Source: Deltaproteobacteria bacterium (lineage in GTDB: Bacteria > Desulfobacterota > Syntrophobacteria > Syntrophobacterales > Syntrophobacteraceae). Taken from it: a stretch of DNA of 64,000 nt. Location of the stretch: positions 1-64,000 of the forward strand of contig JAJXYD010000044.1 in assembly GCA_021780695.1 (NCBI GenBank), read 5' to 3'. A model generated the notes under the pieces. That model searched no databases. It was not told the origin of the DNA and saw nothing but the letters and a program-made list of their open reading frames with translations. Position 1 is the first letter of the stretch, and every line of letters begins with the position of its first letter. This document shows positions 44,691-53,732 of the stretch, one piece after another. Position numbers and translations under genes: made by a program.

Positions 44691-47534
44691 ATGCAAAATC
44701 CCCTGATCATTCCATTTGGAAAAACAGACCCGGGAAATATTGAGCTTCTCGGGGCAAAAGGCGCGAGACTTGCCGAGGACTATAGAGACCTGCGGCAGAT
44801 TTTCCCCGCCATGGTCGATAAGATCGCGGTCCCCGACGGGTTTATACTGACAACGGAAGCCTGGCGCCTCTTTAACCGCTGCGAAAATAGCCTTTGCGAC
44901 CAACTCTTTGAAGCTGGCCTGCAAGAGCTTTGCGCACTCGAACAACGCACCGGCCGCCGCTTTGGAGACACGAGCGGCGGCCCGCCTCTTTTGGTGGCCG
45001 TCCGGGGCGGAGCCCCTGTTTCCCTGCCCGGAGCTCTGGCCACCGTCTTAAACGTTGGCTTTAACGACGATGTTGCCTCCGCCATGATCCGTGCCGGAGA
45101 AGATGAATCCTTCGTTCTTACCACCTATCTTACCTCCATTCGCATGTATGGGGAGGTGGTCCTAGACATCGCCTACGACGACTTCTATCGAATCATAAAG
45201 GATTTCGGGGTTGAAGGCTCCATTTCGGTAGAGGGGCTTAAAATCCTGATCGCCGAATATAAAAACATTCTGAATAATTGCACCCACCCGGTTTTCCGCT
45301 CCGGTTTTGAACCAAATCTGCAAAAGCAGCTAAAAAATGTCATCGAGGCCGTTTTCGCCTCCTGGATGGCTCCTGTGGCCGTCGAGGCGCGCATGAGCCG
45401 CGAGCGCCCCGGAGAATCCATTCCAGATTCGATGGGTACGGCCGCTATCGTGCAGCGGATGGTCTTCGGGCACAGAGACGAGCAGTCTTTGAGCGGAGTG
45501 CTTTTCACCAGGGAGCAGAGAACCGGGGCAAACCGTCCCATTATCGAGTGGGCCCCAAGGGTGCAGTGCGACAAGATTGTGTCCGGAAAGCTTAGGAAAG
45601 AGCTCTTGCAGGCAGAAGACCTCAAGGCCCGTAACCCCGAGATATACCGCATGCTTCTGCTCGTTCGCGACGCTTTCGAAAGCCGGGCCAAGCGCCCCAT
45701 AGACATCGAATTCACGGTGGAATCCGGCAGGCTCTTCATTCTTCAAAGGCGGCCCATGAGAACGACCTGCAGCGCTACCGTAAGGGCTATGTGGGACATG
45801 ATCGACGAAGGTAAGACCACCATCCAGCTTGCCTCCCTGGCGATAAACCAGGCCCTCGCCCAGCCGGAAAAGGGGTTGAAGGAGGGTTTTACCGATTTCC
45901 AACCCCTTGCCTTCGGTGAGCCGATAACCGACTGCGCCGACGCAGGGGTCCTGGTTTTCGGAAGCCGGGCGGCCCTCGAACTTGCCGAAAGTGGCCGGGA
46001 CGTGATACTGCTTCGAAAGAGCACCTTCGGTAAGGGAGATCTGGCCGTAAATCACCCCCGGGTGCGCGGTATTGTTCGCGTTGACGGTCATACGACCTCG
46101 CATGAAGCCGTATCGGCCGTAGCCTATGGAAAGCCCTACCTCATAAAGACACGGGACGTTAACGGCAGGCCCCTTGTTTTGATGGAAAACGACGGCGTCA
46201 GGTTAAACCCCGAAAGTGTCGTCTCTTCCTTTATCGGTAAAAATGTATTCCTCGACGGCGAAAGAGGCGTTTTGGGATGTCCCAATTGCTCGGGCTTTCT
46301 GGAAGACAGGCGCTTTCGAAAGAAATTATATGTCGACTGGGAGTTTCTAAGGGAGCAATTCGATGCCGGAGCCTATGAAAACTGCGATTATTTGCAACTC
46401 TTGGACGTCCATTACGAATGGGAACTGGAGCTGGAAAATTACGCCGAGATGGAAAGACAAATCAACGCGGGAGTGCAAATCTCCCGGATAAGGCTCCTTC
46501 ATACCTTTGATACATGGCTTCGCTGCTTTAAAAACGGCGACCGGATAAAGGCGATGACGCTAAAGGAGGTAAGGGCGGAAGATTTCGAGCTGGGTCCTCC
46601 GCTTGCTTATCATGGAAACGAGCTTCCCGCGCAAGTTTTAAAGATCCTCGGCACCCTCATGCTCTCGACAACCTGGTGGACTCACTGGATTCATGAGATT
46701 CTTGTGAAAAAAGCCACTTTAAGGGGGGAAACCGAAAACGACGTTATAAGGGACATTAACCTCAAAAACCGGACCATGAGCCTTCTCTCCGATTTCGAAA
46801 AGGAAGGCTTTCACCTCATGAAAACTCCCGGCTCCAGTTTTTTGGTCTTTGCCAGTAATTTCGAATACGAACAAAATCCCGACAGCCTCCAGGTGGGCTC
46901 GGCCACTCTTGACTACATGGAAAAAGACCTTCTGGCCCAGCAGTTCCTCCAGTATCTCGCAGGCTTCGATGAGATGCTTGCAAAACGCATAAGGATAATA
47001 AACGGAGAGCCCCCGCTTGGGCAAGGCCACGCGAGGATAGTTAGCGTTGGGCTTGCGGTCCCGGAAGCCGATTTTTCGATCATGTGCAGGTATTTGCGCA
47101 CTTTTCTCGATCGAAGAGTTCAAAAGGGGCCGCCCGATCTGCTTGGCCTTATCCCCCCGGAGGGTTTTATCGAACTCTACAGGATCGACCCGTTTTTTTC
47201 CTGCCGCCCTGAATTCAGGATTACCAGGCAAATGAATGAGCGGCAATGTCTCAAAGAGCTTTTCCTCTCCTTTGGAGACTGTTCTTTTGGCGAATACGAG
47301 GGCAGGGTATACGGTAAGGAGGAATATGACGGGCTTGTAGTTGAAATGAACGATTTCCTTAACTGCTTGAACAAAAAAGACGCTCAAATGGACCTGCGTC
47401 CGTGGAACTTCGAAGTCGATCCCTACAGACGCCATTCCCTGATCGCCGCTACGGGCCTTAGGTTTTCGGAGAGCCTTTTGGGTAGAGTGATCGAGGAGTT
47501 GAAAGAATTTATCGCTGGCATAAACCGTTACTGA
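44691..47534 (+). CDS. PPDK/PEP synthase-like protein with unrecognised C-terminal half
   Basis: 947 residues. Residues 1-360 are a PPDK-type ATP-grasp domain: GAKGARLAE, VRGGAPVSLPGALATVLNVG (103-122), VQRMVFGHRDEQSLSGVLFT (254-273) and IDIEFTVESGRLFILQRRPM. Residues about 400-500 are the swivelling phosphohistidine domain with DGHTTSHEAV, catalytic His471. The PEP/pyruvate TIM barrel of PPDK is absent; instead there is a CPNC pair (about 535) and some 400 residues matching nothing I recognise. Phosphotransfer from ATP to His471 is expected; the final acceptor is unknown. 93 bp after the PFOR-like gene, same strand, probably one operon. Confidence 0.82.
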   Translation: MQNPLIIPFGKTDPGNIELLGAKGARLAEDYRDLRQIFPAMVDKIAVPDGFILTTEAWRLFNRCENSLCDQLFEAGLQELCALEQRTGRRFGDTSGGPPLLVAVRGGAPVSLPGALATVLNVGFNDDVASAMIRAGEDESFVLTTYLTSIRMYGEVVLDIAYDDFYRIIKDFGVEGSISVEGLKILIAEYKNILNNCTHPVFRSGFEPNLQKQLKNVIEAVFASWMAPVAVEARMSRERPGESIPDSMGTAAIVQRMVFGHRDEQSLSGVLFTREQRTGANRPIIEWAPRVQCDKIVSGKLRKELLQAEDLKARNPEIYRMLLLVRDAFESRAKRPIDIEFTVESGRLFILQRRPMRTTCSATVRAMWDMIDEGKTTIQLASLAINQALAQPEKGLKEGFTDFQPLAFGEPITDCADAGVLVFGSRAALELAESGRDVILLRKSTFGKGDLAVNHPRVRGIVRVDGHTTSHEAVSAVAYGKPYLIKTRDVNGRPLVLMENDGVRLNPESVVSSFIGKNVFLDGERGVLGCPNCSGFLEDRRFRKKLYVDWEFLREQFDAGAYENCDYLQLLDVHYEWELELENYAEMERQINAGVQISRIRLLHTFDTWLRCFKNGDRIKAMTLKEVRAEDFELGPPLAYHGNELPAQVLKILGTLMLSTTWWTHWIHEILVKKATLRGETENDVIRDINLKNRTMSLLSDFEKEGFHLMKTPGSSFLVFASNFEYEQNPDSLQVGSATLDYMEKDLLAQQFLQYLAGFDEMLAKRIRIINGEPPLGQGHARIVSVGLAVPEADFSIMCRYLRTFLDRRVQKGPPDLLGLIPPEGFIELYRIDPFFSCRPEFRITRQMNERQCLKELFLSFGDCSFGEYEGRVYGKEEYDGLVVEMNDFLNCLNKKDAQMDLRPWNFEVDPYRRHSLIAATGLRFSESLLGRVIEELKEFIAGINRY

Positions 47535-47659
47535 GAAATGCGTAAATAATCGAACATTGCTTTTCACCTCACGCATTGCGCGATACCTTACGGCAAGATT
47601 TTGCGGTTCACCTTGCCTTTTTGTATCATCCCGCGTTCTGCCAATGTAGGCCAAGCCTC

Positions 47660-49060
47660 TTAGAACTCCGCGTGTCCGGGCGTTCTGGGGAAGGGAATCG
47701 CTTCCCGGATATTGGGGATGCCGGTTACAAACTGTATGAGGCGTTCAAAGCCCAGTCCGAAACCCGAATGGGGCGCCGAGCCAAATTCCCGCAACTCCAC
47801 GTACCAGCGGTAATCTTCGGGGGCAATGGCTTTTAGGCGCATCTGCTCAAGAAGCACATCGAGCCGTTCTTCCCTTTGCGAGCCGCCGATTATCTCGCCA
47901 ATGCCCGGGACCAGGATATCCATGGCGGCAACGGTTTTTTGATCCTCGTTTACCCGCATATAAAAGGGTTTTAATGCCCTCGGGAAATTCGTGATGCCAA
48001 CGGGTCGGCCAAGTGCCTTTTCGGTGATATAGCGTTCGTGTTCGGCCTGGAGATCGCTTCCCCACTCCACGGGGTAGGCAAAGGATTCCTTGGATCTTGT
48101 AAGAATATCCACGGCTTCGGTGTAAGTAATAATTTCGAAAGCGGATTTGGCCGCCTTTTCAAGGCGCTTTGTCAACTCGGGTTCTATAAAGCGGGTAAAA
48201 AAATCTACTTCTTCCGAACATTTGGTAAGCATGGTTTCAGTAAGGTATTTGATAAATGCAAGGGCAACCTCCAGGTTATCTTGCAGGTCATGGAAAGCCA
48301 TCTCGGGCTCTACCATCCAAAACTCGGCCAGATGTCTGCTGGTGTTTGAATCCTCTGCGCGGAAGGTCGGGCCGAAAGTGTAGACACTTCCCAGGGCAAG
48401 CGCATAGATCTCGGCCTGGAGCTGCCCGCTTACGGTCAGGTAGGCAGGCTTTTGGAAAAAATCGTCCCTGTAAGGGTCTTCTAAGCCGGCAGCCGGAGGC
48501 CGAGCCGGGTCGAGCGTAGTTACGCGGAAGGTTTCGCCTGCCCCTTCGCAGTCGCTTGCGGTAATTACGGGCGTATGGACGTAGTAGAAGCCCCTGTCCT
48601 GAAAAAACTGGTGAATGGCAAAGCTCAGCTGGTTTCTAACTCTTGCAATCGCCCCCAGGGTATTGGTCCTTGGCCGAAGATGAGCTATCTGGCGAAGGTA
48701 CTCGAAAGAATGCCTCTTTTTTTGCAGCGGATAGGTCGCGGGGTCGGCCCCGCCGTAAAGATGGAGCCGGTCGGCTTGCAGTTCGATCGACTGGCCTTTC
48801 CCGGGGGAAGCCGAGACGAGCCCCTCGGCCAGAATGGCGCTTCCCGTGGTGATTTGCTTTAAAATAGCGCTATAATCGCGGCCTTCGAGTTGTGTGACGA
48901 TCTGAAGCCCCTTTAGGGTCGATCCGTCGTTTAACTCTATGAAACCTACGCCGGCCTTGGAATCACGCATGGTCTTGACCCAACCCTGGACAAGTGCGGT
49001 CTTGCCCAGCCACTTTTTCTCATCTCTAAACAACTCGGCTATTCTTATTCCTTTTTCCAT
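47660..49060 (-). CDS. asnS: asparaginyl-tRNA synthetase
   Basis: 466 residues, the normal bacterial AsnRS length. Seen: the N-terminal OB-fold anticodon-binding domain (VQGWVKTMRDSKAGVGFIELNDGS), and class II catalytic motifs: motif 2 FGPTFRAEDSNTSRHLAEFWMVEPE and motif 3 GSAPHSGFGLGFERL. The RDSKAG motif favours AsnRS over AspRS. The frame extends to 49099; ATG at 49060 has GAGGGG 9 nt upstream. Convergent with the PPDK-like gene. Confidence 0.95.
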   Translation of the reverse strand: MEKGIRIAELFRDEKKWLGKTALVQGWVKTMRDSKAGVGFIELNDGSTLKGLQIVTQLEGRDYSAILKQITTGSAILAEGLVSASPGKGQSIELQADRLHLYGGADPATYPLQKKRHSFEYLRQIAHLRPRTNTLGAIARVRNQLSFAIHQFFQDRGFYYVHTPVITASDCEGAGETFRVTTLDPARPPAAGLEDPYRDDFFQKPAYLTVSGQLQAEIYALALGSVYTFGPTFRAEDSNTSRHLAEFWMVEPEMAFHDLQDNLEVALAFIKYLTETMLTKCSEEVDFFTRFIEPELTKRLEKAAKSAFEIITYTEAVDILTRSKESFAYPVEWGSDLQAEHERYITEKALGRPVGITNFPRALKPFYMRVNEDQKTVAAMDILVPGIGEIIGGSQREERLDVLLEQMRLKAIAPEDYRWYVELREFGSAPHSGFGLGFERLIQFVTGIPNIREAIPFPRTPGHAEF

Positions 49061-49280
49061 GGGAATGATCCCCTCGCATAAGGTCGGTTTTGGTTCCACA
49101 CAAGCGTCGGGTAATTGACGGGATCCCTTTTACGCCCGAATCGCTATTAATTTTTCATTATATTACAAGGCCACGCTTCCTGAAAATTATACGTTCCCAT
49201 TGACTCCACTTAGGCCGATAAAGTTTTGTTCAGGACAAGATCCCCGCAGGAAAACAGGATCGGACTGTTGATCTAAAGAC

Positions 49281-49317
49281 AAAAAAGAAGCGGGGCACCC
49301 AAAAGGCGCCCCGCTTC
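49281..49317 (-). terminator. intrinsic terminator after tRNA-Glu
   Basis: GAAGCGGGGC (49287-49296) pairs with GCCCCGCTTC (49308-49317), a perfect 10-bp stem, followed on the minus strand by a run of six T (49286-49281). It lies 12 nt past the tRNA 3' end. Confidence 0.88.
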
Positions 49318-49329
49318 AGCTTCTTTTAG

Positions 49330-49404
49330 CGTCCCCAACCGGATTTGAACCGGTGTCGTCGGCGTGAAAGGCCGATGTCCTGGACCGGGCTAGACGATGG
49401 GGAC
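49330..49404 (-). tRNA. tRNA-Glu (anticodon UUC)
   Basis: 75 nt. Acceptor stem GTCCCCA (49404-49398) pairs with TGGGGAC (49337-49331), discriminator G at 49330. Anticodon loop CTTTCAC between GGC and GCC arms gives anticodon TTC. T-arm CCGGTTCAAATCCGG is canonical. The 3' CCA is not encoded (CTA follows the discriminator). An intrinsic terminator follows directly. Confidence 0.96.
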
Positions 49405-49950
49405 ATTTATATATTCGCAGGGCTTGTATCTCTACGGCCCGTGCGAAGTTGAAGAGGCGTTTCTAGCACCTCGGAGGCATGCTGTCAAGCACAAGTTTTA
49501 CAAACTGATGACGGCCGTTTGAGATAAATTCATGGCCCGCCGACAGGAGGCAATCTAACCGCGAACGCCTAAAGAGTCAAAGTTTTTTTCGATGCCGCGA
49601 TCCCAAGCTTTGCCGTTTCGAGGCAAAAATCGGGGGGCCGCAAACAAAGGCCCTGTGGCGCAGCTTTCTGAGTGTTCTTATTATTTTTCGTAAGAGAGGT
49701 TCGAAACAATGGAAAAGACCGGACTGGGGCTGGTCTCGCGGATATGTGCGTGCCTTTTCGATCTTGACGGTAAGAGCTTGGCGAGGACGGAATCCGTTCT
49801 TTTTTGGCCTCACGCTCTGTCGAACTCCCGAAGGGAACGGCCCGGGACCCTTCGTCGGCGGATACCGTCCATGGGCTGGGCAAGCGAAAAAACACGCCTT
49901 TGGCAGCTTGGAGCATTATGGAATTTTAATAACCGGCAGGGAGACTGACC
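49405..49950. other. gene-free region between tRNA-Glu and the OsmC gene
   Basis: 546 bp. Short open frames on both strands (for example 49569-49916 minus, 49709-49948 plus) have Arg/Pro/Ser-rich shadow-like composition and no recognisable domain. The tRNA promoter should lie near 49405-49460, but no clear -35/-10 pair could be chosen. Confidence 0.45.
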
Positions 49951-50382
49951 ATGAAAATCAATCGCCACGGCACCGCTCAATGGCAGGGCGGAACAAGAGA
50001 CGGCAAGGGGAAACTTTCGACGGAAAGCGGAGCCTTGGATGCCTGCCCTTACGGGTTTGCCGGAAGGTTCGAGGGCCAGTCGGGAACAAATCCCGAGGAA
50101 TTGATCGGCGCTGCTCACGCGGGCTGCTTTACGATGGCTCTATCGCTTCTCTTGAGTCAGTCCAGGCTGAGCGCGGAATATATGGAAACCACAGCGACCG
50201 TAACCATGGAGCAAAGCGACGGCAGCTACTCGATTACCGGTGTCCATCTGAGGCTGAAAGCCAAAATTCCCGGCGCGGACCAGGAAACATTTCAAAGACT
50301 TGCCGGTATGGCCAAGTCGGGGTGTCCGGTCTCAAAACTGCTGAGAACTGAAATTACCCTGGATGCGCTGTTGGTTACCTAA
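49951..50382 (+). CDS. OsmC/Ohr-family peroxiredoxin-like protein
   Basis: 143 residues of the OsmC subfamily, thiol peroxidases for organic hydroperoxides. Seen: the first catalytic Cys in EELIGAAHAGCFTMALS and the second in MAKSGCPVSKLL, with the NPEELIGAAHAGCF signature. AGGGAG upstream of ATG at 49951. Monocistronic; likely part of stress defence. Confidence 0.92.
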   Translation: MKINRHGTAQWQGGTRDGKGKLSTESGALDACPYGFAGRFEGQSGTNPEELIGAAHAGCFTMALSLLLSQSRLSAEYMETTATVTMEQSDGSYSITGVHLRLKAKIPGADQETFQRLAGMAKSGCPVSKLLRTEITLDALLVT

Positions 50383-50595
50383 AGATCGGCTGCTGTGCAA
50401 GTCTTAAAAAAAGCCGGAGATCGAAGGGGGATTTCCCCCCAAATCCTTGTCACGCTTCGCTGCCATTGTTTGCTTTTGTTCAGACCTTGAATGCTGCGCG
50501 GCGGTGTTGCTCCTATGGCGCTCTGGAAATATATTCGAAATGATTAGTTTATTATCAAAGGGAATTAGAATGTCGTTTTCAGAAAGGAAAAGACG

Positions 50596-51108
50596 ATGAG
50601 CCAATGGCTAAAAAAACTTTTTGTGTCAACAGCATCGGTGCTTTTAGTCGGAGGGACTTTCGGATTTGCTCTGGCGGCGCAGCCGATGTCTAAAAAGCCC
50701 GGCATGCAGCCAAAACAACAGCAGCAATCCAAGGCTGAGCGCAATTTATCCCGGGCAATGGGGCAGCAGAAAAACATGCGGTCCGTTACCGGCAAAGTGA
50801 CAAGCGCTGGGGGGCTTATTGCTCAAAACGGGACTAGATACCGTTTAAACGGCGCGAAGGCCGCGGGTCTTAGAAAATACGAAAATAAGACCGTGACCAT
50901 AAAGGGCTACAAGACTCAGTTCGAAGGCCACAATGCCATTGATGTCCAAAGCTTTCGAACCGGCAAGTCTCAGATGGCCAAAAACAACCTGAAACAACCC
51001 GGGAAATCGTCGAATTTCCGCTCGCAGCCAAAAGGCCGCTCGACCCCCCAACCCGGTCAAACAGGCTATAAACCGAACCATAATCAGCACCCGGTTAAGA
51101 ATCGATAA
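50596..51108 (+). CDS. exported OB-fold-like protein of unknown function
   Basis: 170 residues with a signal peptide (KKLFVSTASVLLVGGTFGFALAA). A central domain (SVTGKVTSAGGLIAQNGTRY through TIKGYKTQFEGHNAIDVQSF) reads as a small beta-barrel of the OB-like type seen in periplasmic stress proteins. It is flanked by Gln/Lys-rich and Pro/Asn-rich low-complexity segments and is strongly basic. AAAGGA upstream of ATG at 50596. No specific family is named with confidence. Confidence 0.72.
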   Translation: MSQWLKKLFVSTASVLLVGGTFGFALAAQPMSKKPGMQPKQQQQSKAERNLSRAMGQQKNMRSVTGKVTSAGGLIAQNGTRYRLNGAKAAGLRKYENKTVTIKGYKTQFEGHNAIDVQSFRTGKSQMAKNNLKQPGKSSNFRSQPKGRSTPQPGQTGYKPNHNQHPVKNR

Positions 51109-51131
51109 TGGCCTGTTGTCGGCTTTGATCT

Positions 51132-51166
51132 GAAAAAAACCGGCGGAATATTTTGTTCCGCCGGTT
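51132..51166. terminator. bidirectional intrinsic terminator
   Basis: AACCGGCGGAA (51138-51148) pairs with TTCCGCCGGTT (51156-51166). On the minus strand a T-run follows the stem, and on the plus strand TTT follows. It separates the convergent 50596-51108 gene and the AMP nucleosidase gene. Confidence 0.85.
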
Positions 51167-51289
51167 TATACAGGCAAGTCAATCGTAAGGTAAAATGAAG
51201 ACCTGCTCTCTTGGAGCCAACAAAGAGCCTGCATGGGGAGTTTGGCAAGGTCGGGCAGATGCCTGTCCTTACCCGGCCACATCCCCTTT

Positions 51290-52072
51290 TTACCATTCAC
51301 TTTGCAATTTTCTTTCCACTTCGCTCCATTTGGCATCCATGGCCTTAACCGCATCGATGGCTATTTCCAGATGGAGCGGCATGAACTTTTCGTAGATTTC
51401 ATTATGGAGTTTTATCCCTTTTATACCCGATCTCTGCAAGGGCATATCCGAGATCAGCATTATCGAGCCTATCGGGATTTCGAATCGGTAAGCCACGGCA
51501 AATAGGGTTGCCAGTTCCATGTCTATGGCCATGATTCTTTGCTGGCGCAAATATTCGACAAAGTTTTCATCGAACTCCCACAAGCGTCTGTCCGTCGTAT
51601 AGACAATGCCGCATTTGCCAAGAAGATGGTTTTTCTTTAACGCCCCAATGCAAAAAAGGTTTACAAGAGAAGCGGGCATGGCGGGGAATTCGGGGGGCAA
51701 ATAATGTCTGCTGCTGCCCTCACCCCTGATTGAGGCCGAGGGTACGATGAACTCTCCTACCTCGAGGCGGTCGTCGATTCCCCCGCACATCCCCAACATT
51801 ATAACCGATTTTAGGTTGTCCAGGTAGGCAAGGCAGTTCATGAGCAAGGCGGCCTGGGGGGAGCCAATGCCAAAGTCGATCAAAGTGCAATTTAAGTCCG
51901 GGGCGTTAACGACCTGAAAATTGCCCTCTCGGGATTCCCCACCGGTTTTTTCCTTGAATGCCGTCGCGTACTGCCGGAAATTCGTTATAAGAAGATGATC
52001 GCGGAAGTCTGCTAGCGGACAGTTGGTGTATCGTTCCAGGGTCTGGCGAATATATTCGTGTTCTTTGAGCAC
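51290..52072 (-). CDS. AMP nucleosidase (short form) / nucleoside phosphorylase family
   Basis: 260 residues of the PNP/UDP phosphorylase superfamily, close to the short AMP nucleosidase that hydrolyses AMP to adenine and ribose 5-phosphate. Seen: VVNAPDLNCTLIDFGIGSPQAALLMNCLAYL, VIMLGMCGGIDD, the purine/ribose-binding AIDMELATLFAVAYR, and LLISDMPL-type motif (ISDMPLQRSG). Start is GTG at 52072 with AAGGAG 8 nt upstream. It lacks the N-terminal regulatory domain of the E. coli Amn. Confidence 0.85.
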   Translation of the reverse strand: MLKEHEYIRQTLERYTNCPLADFRDHLLITNFRQYATAFKEKTGGESREGNFQVVNAPDLNCTLIDFGIGSPQAALLMNCLAYLDNLKSVIMLGMCGGIDDRLEVGEFIVPSASIRGEGSSRHYLPPEFPAMPASLVNLFCIGALKKNHLLGKCGIVYTTDRRLWEFDENFVEYLRQQRIMAIDMELATLFAVAYRFEIPIGSIMLISDMPLQRSGIKGIKLHNEIYEKFMPLHLEIAIDAVKAMDAKWSEVERKLQSEW

Positions 52073-52518
52073 GTTGAGAACTCCTTTTGAAAAGCTCCAG
52101 GCTCATCGCGATAAGCCTGTCGGACGAAAAGCTTACATTACGCCACTTTACGAAGTTTTTCAAAGTTTTCAAAAAGATCGGAAAAGATGGGCTGAATTTA
52201 AGACATTTTTTAATGTACGGATAAATTAGATCGAATTTTCCGGCGATGGGCCTTCAAAGGCCGTTTTTGTAAAGAAAAGACGGTGCTTTGCATCGAACGA
52301 TTCCATGCAAAAAACCGGCAACGCTATCCGCCGGGAACTCTTTGCAGTACCGATAATGACTGTTTAAGCCAAATCCTGATGGCGCCGGCTCCTTCTGCCT
52401 TTGGCAGGTAGAATAAATCGACTCTTTTGGCGCATGCCTTGACGGCGGCCTTTGCCGAATGTTAGTTCTTAAAGCGTTTAAATATTTGGCTGGCAATGGA
52501 TAAAAAGGAGGTCGATAA
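52073..52518. other. intergenic region with no recognised gene
   Basis: 446 bp between divergent genes. It should hold promoters for both the AMP nucleosidase and the Old Yellow Enzyme gene, but no clear sigma-70 pair or operator was chosen. The open frame at 52254-52496 (minus) has no family resemblance and no ribosome binding site. Confidence 0.4.
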
Positions 52519-53628
52519 ATGAGCGGTGTTTTTCAAAGCGGCGAGATCGCGGGATTGTCTTTGTCAAACCGATTCGTCAGGTCGGCGACCTGGGAGGGCG
52601 TGGCGGCTGCCGACGGCGGCGTCACCCCCGCGCTGATCCAAACAATGCGTGCGCTTGCCGAAGGCGGCCTGGGGCTGATAATAAGCGGTCATTCTTATGT
52701 GTGTCCCGAGGGGCAGGCCGGTCCCTGGCAGCTCGGAGTCCACAAAGACGAACTGATCCCGGGCCTTAAGCAACTTACCCAGACCGTGCACGCGGCCGGC
52801 GGTAAAATAGTTATGCAGCTTGCCCATGCAGGATTTTTTGCCCCACAGCCCCTTACGGGAAGGCCCCCCTTTGTGGTCTCCAATTTCGAAGGTCTTTCGA
52901 AATCGCCCACGACAGAGCTTTCGACCGGGGATATCGATAAAACTGTAAGGGCTTTTGCCGAGGGCGCGGCCAGAGCCAAAGCCGCCGGTTTTGACGGTGT
53001 GCAGATTCACTCCGCCCATGGCTATCTTCTGAGCCAGTTTTTATCCCCCATCTATAACCGCCGAAAGGATGAATTCGGGGGAAGCATCGAAAATCGCGCA
53101 CGGGTTCACCTCGAAATATTGCGGGCAATTCGTGAGGCGGCAGGTAAGGATTTTCCCGTTTTGATAAAGATCAACTGCCGCGATTTTGCCGAAAACGGCC
53201 TTAGCCTCGAAGATTCGGTCCAGGCTGCATCCCTGTTGGCTGCTGCCGGCCTTGGCGCCATAGAGGTGAGCGGAGGCATGCTCAACGGGGGCAAGTTGTC
53301 TCCCAGCCGTTTCGCTATCAATTCCGAGCAAAAGGAAGCCTATTTTTCCGAGGAACTCAAAGCCTTCAGAAAAGCCGTCGATATCCCGCTGATCCTGGTT
53401 GGCGGCATCAGGTCAATGGCGGTCGCCGAGCGGCTTATCCAAAGCGGACAGGCCGATTTCCTCTCCATGTGCCGTCCCCTTATAAGGGAACCGGGACTGG
53501 TAAAAAGATGGAAATCGGGGGATCTGCGTCCTTCCGAATGCGTCTCGGATAACCTTTGCTTTAAACCTGCTCTTGAAGGCCTGGGGATTCAATGCCTGAC
53601 TGAACAACGGCAGAAGGCGGAAAAATAA
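52519..53628 (+). CDS. NADH:flavin oxidoreductase, Old Yellow Enzyme family
   Basis: 369-residue FMN-binding TIM barrel. Seen: NRFVRSATWEGVAAADGGVT, the active-site HSAHGYLLSQFLSP with the GYL.SQF signature and its His pair (QIHSAHGYL), NRRKDEFGGSIENRARV, and the phosphate-binding ILVGGIRS. The FAD/Fe-S C-terminal extension of dienoyl-CoA reductases is absent, so it is a stand-alone OYE, possibly YqjM-like. AGGAGG 8 nt before ATG. Substrate probably an activated alkene; the physiological one is unknown. Confidence 0.92.
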   Translation: MSGVFQSGEIAGLSLSNRFVRSATWEGVAAADGGVTPALIQTMRALAEGGLGLIISGHSYVCPEGQAGPWQLGVHKDELIPGLKQLTQTVHAAGGKIVMQLAHAGFFAPQPLTGRPPFVVSNFEGLSKSPTTELSTGDIDKTVRAFAEGAARAKAAGFDGVQIHSAHGYLLSQFLSPIYNRRKDEFGGSIENRARVHLEILRAIREAAGKDFPVLIKINCRDFAENGLSLEDSVQAASLLAAAGLGAIEVSGGMLNGGKLSPSRFAINSEQKEAYFSEELKAFRKAVDIPLILVGGIRSMAVAERLIQSGQADFLSMCRPLIREPGLVKRWKSGDLRPSECVSDNLCFKPALEGLGIQCLTEQRQKAEK

Positions 53629-53646
53629 CCCCGTCGGGCTAAAGTG

Positions 53647-53681
53647 CGTTCAGCCCCCGGCTGCGGCTCGGGGGCTGAACG
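53647..53681. terminator. long hairpin between convergent genes
   Basis: CGTTCAGCCCCCG (53647-53659) pairs perfectly with CGGGGGCTGAACG (53669-53681), a 13-bp GC-rich stem with a 9-nt loop. No T-run on either side, so termination would not be of the classical type, but the place between convergent stops fits a shared transcript end. Confidence 0.6.
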
Positions 53682-53732
53682 TGACCATGCGGTGGTAAGG
53701 CTGATTTCAAACCTTGCGCGGGCCGTCTGCTC

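Noticed and set aside
49569..49948. Small open frames on both strands between tRNA-Glu and the OsmC gene
   Set aside because: Biased Arg/Pro/Ser composition, overlapping on opposite strands, and no domain resemblance.
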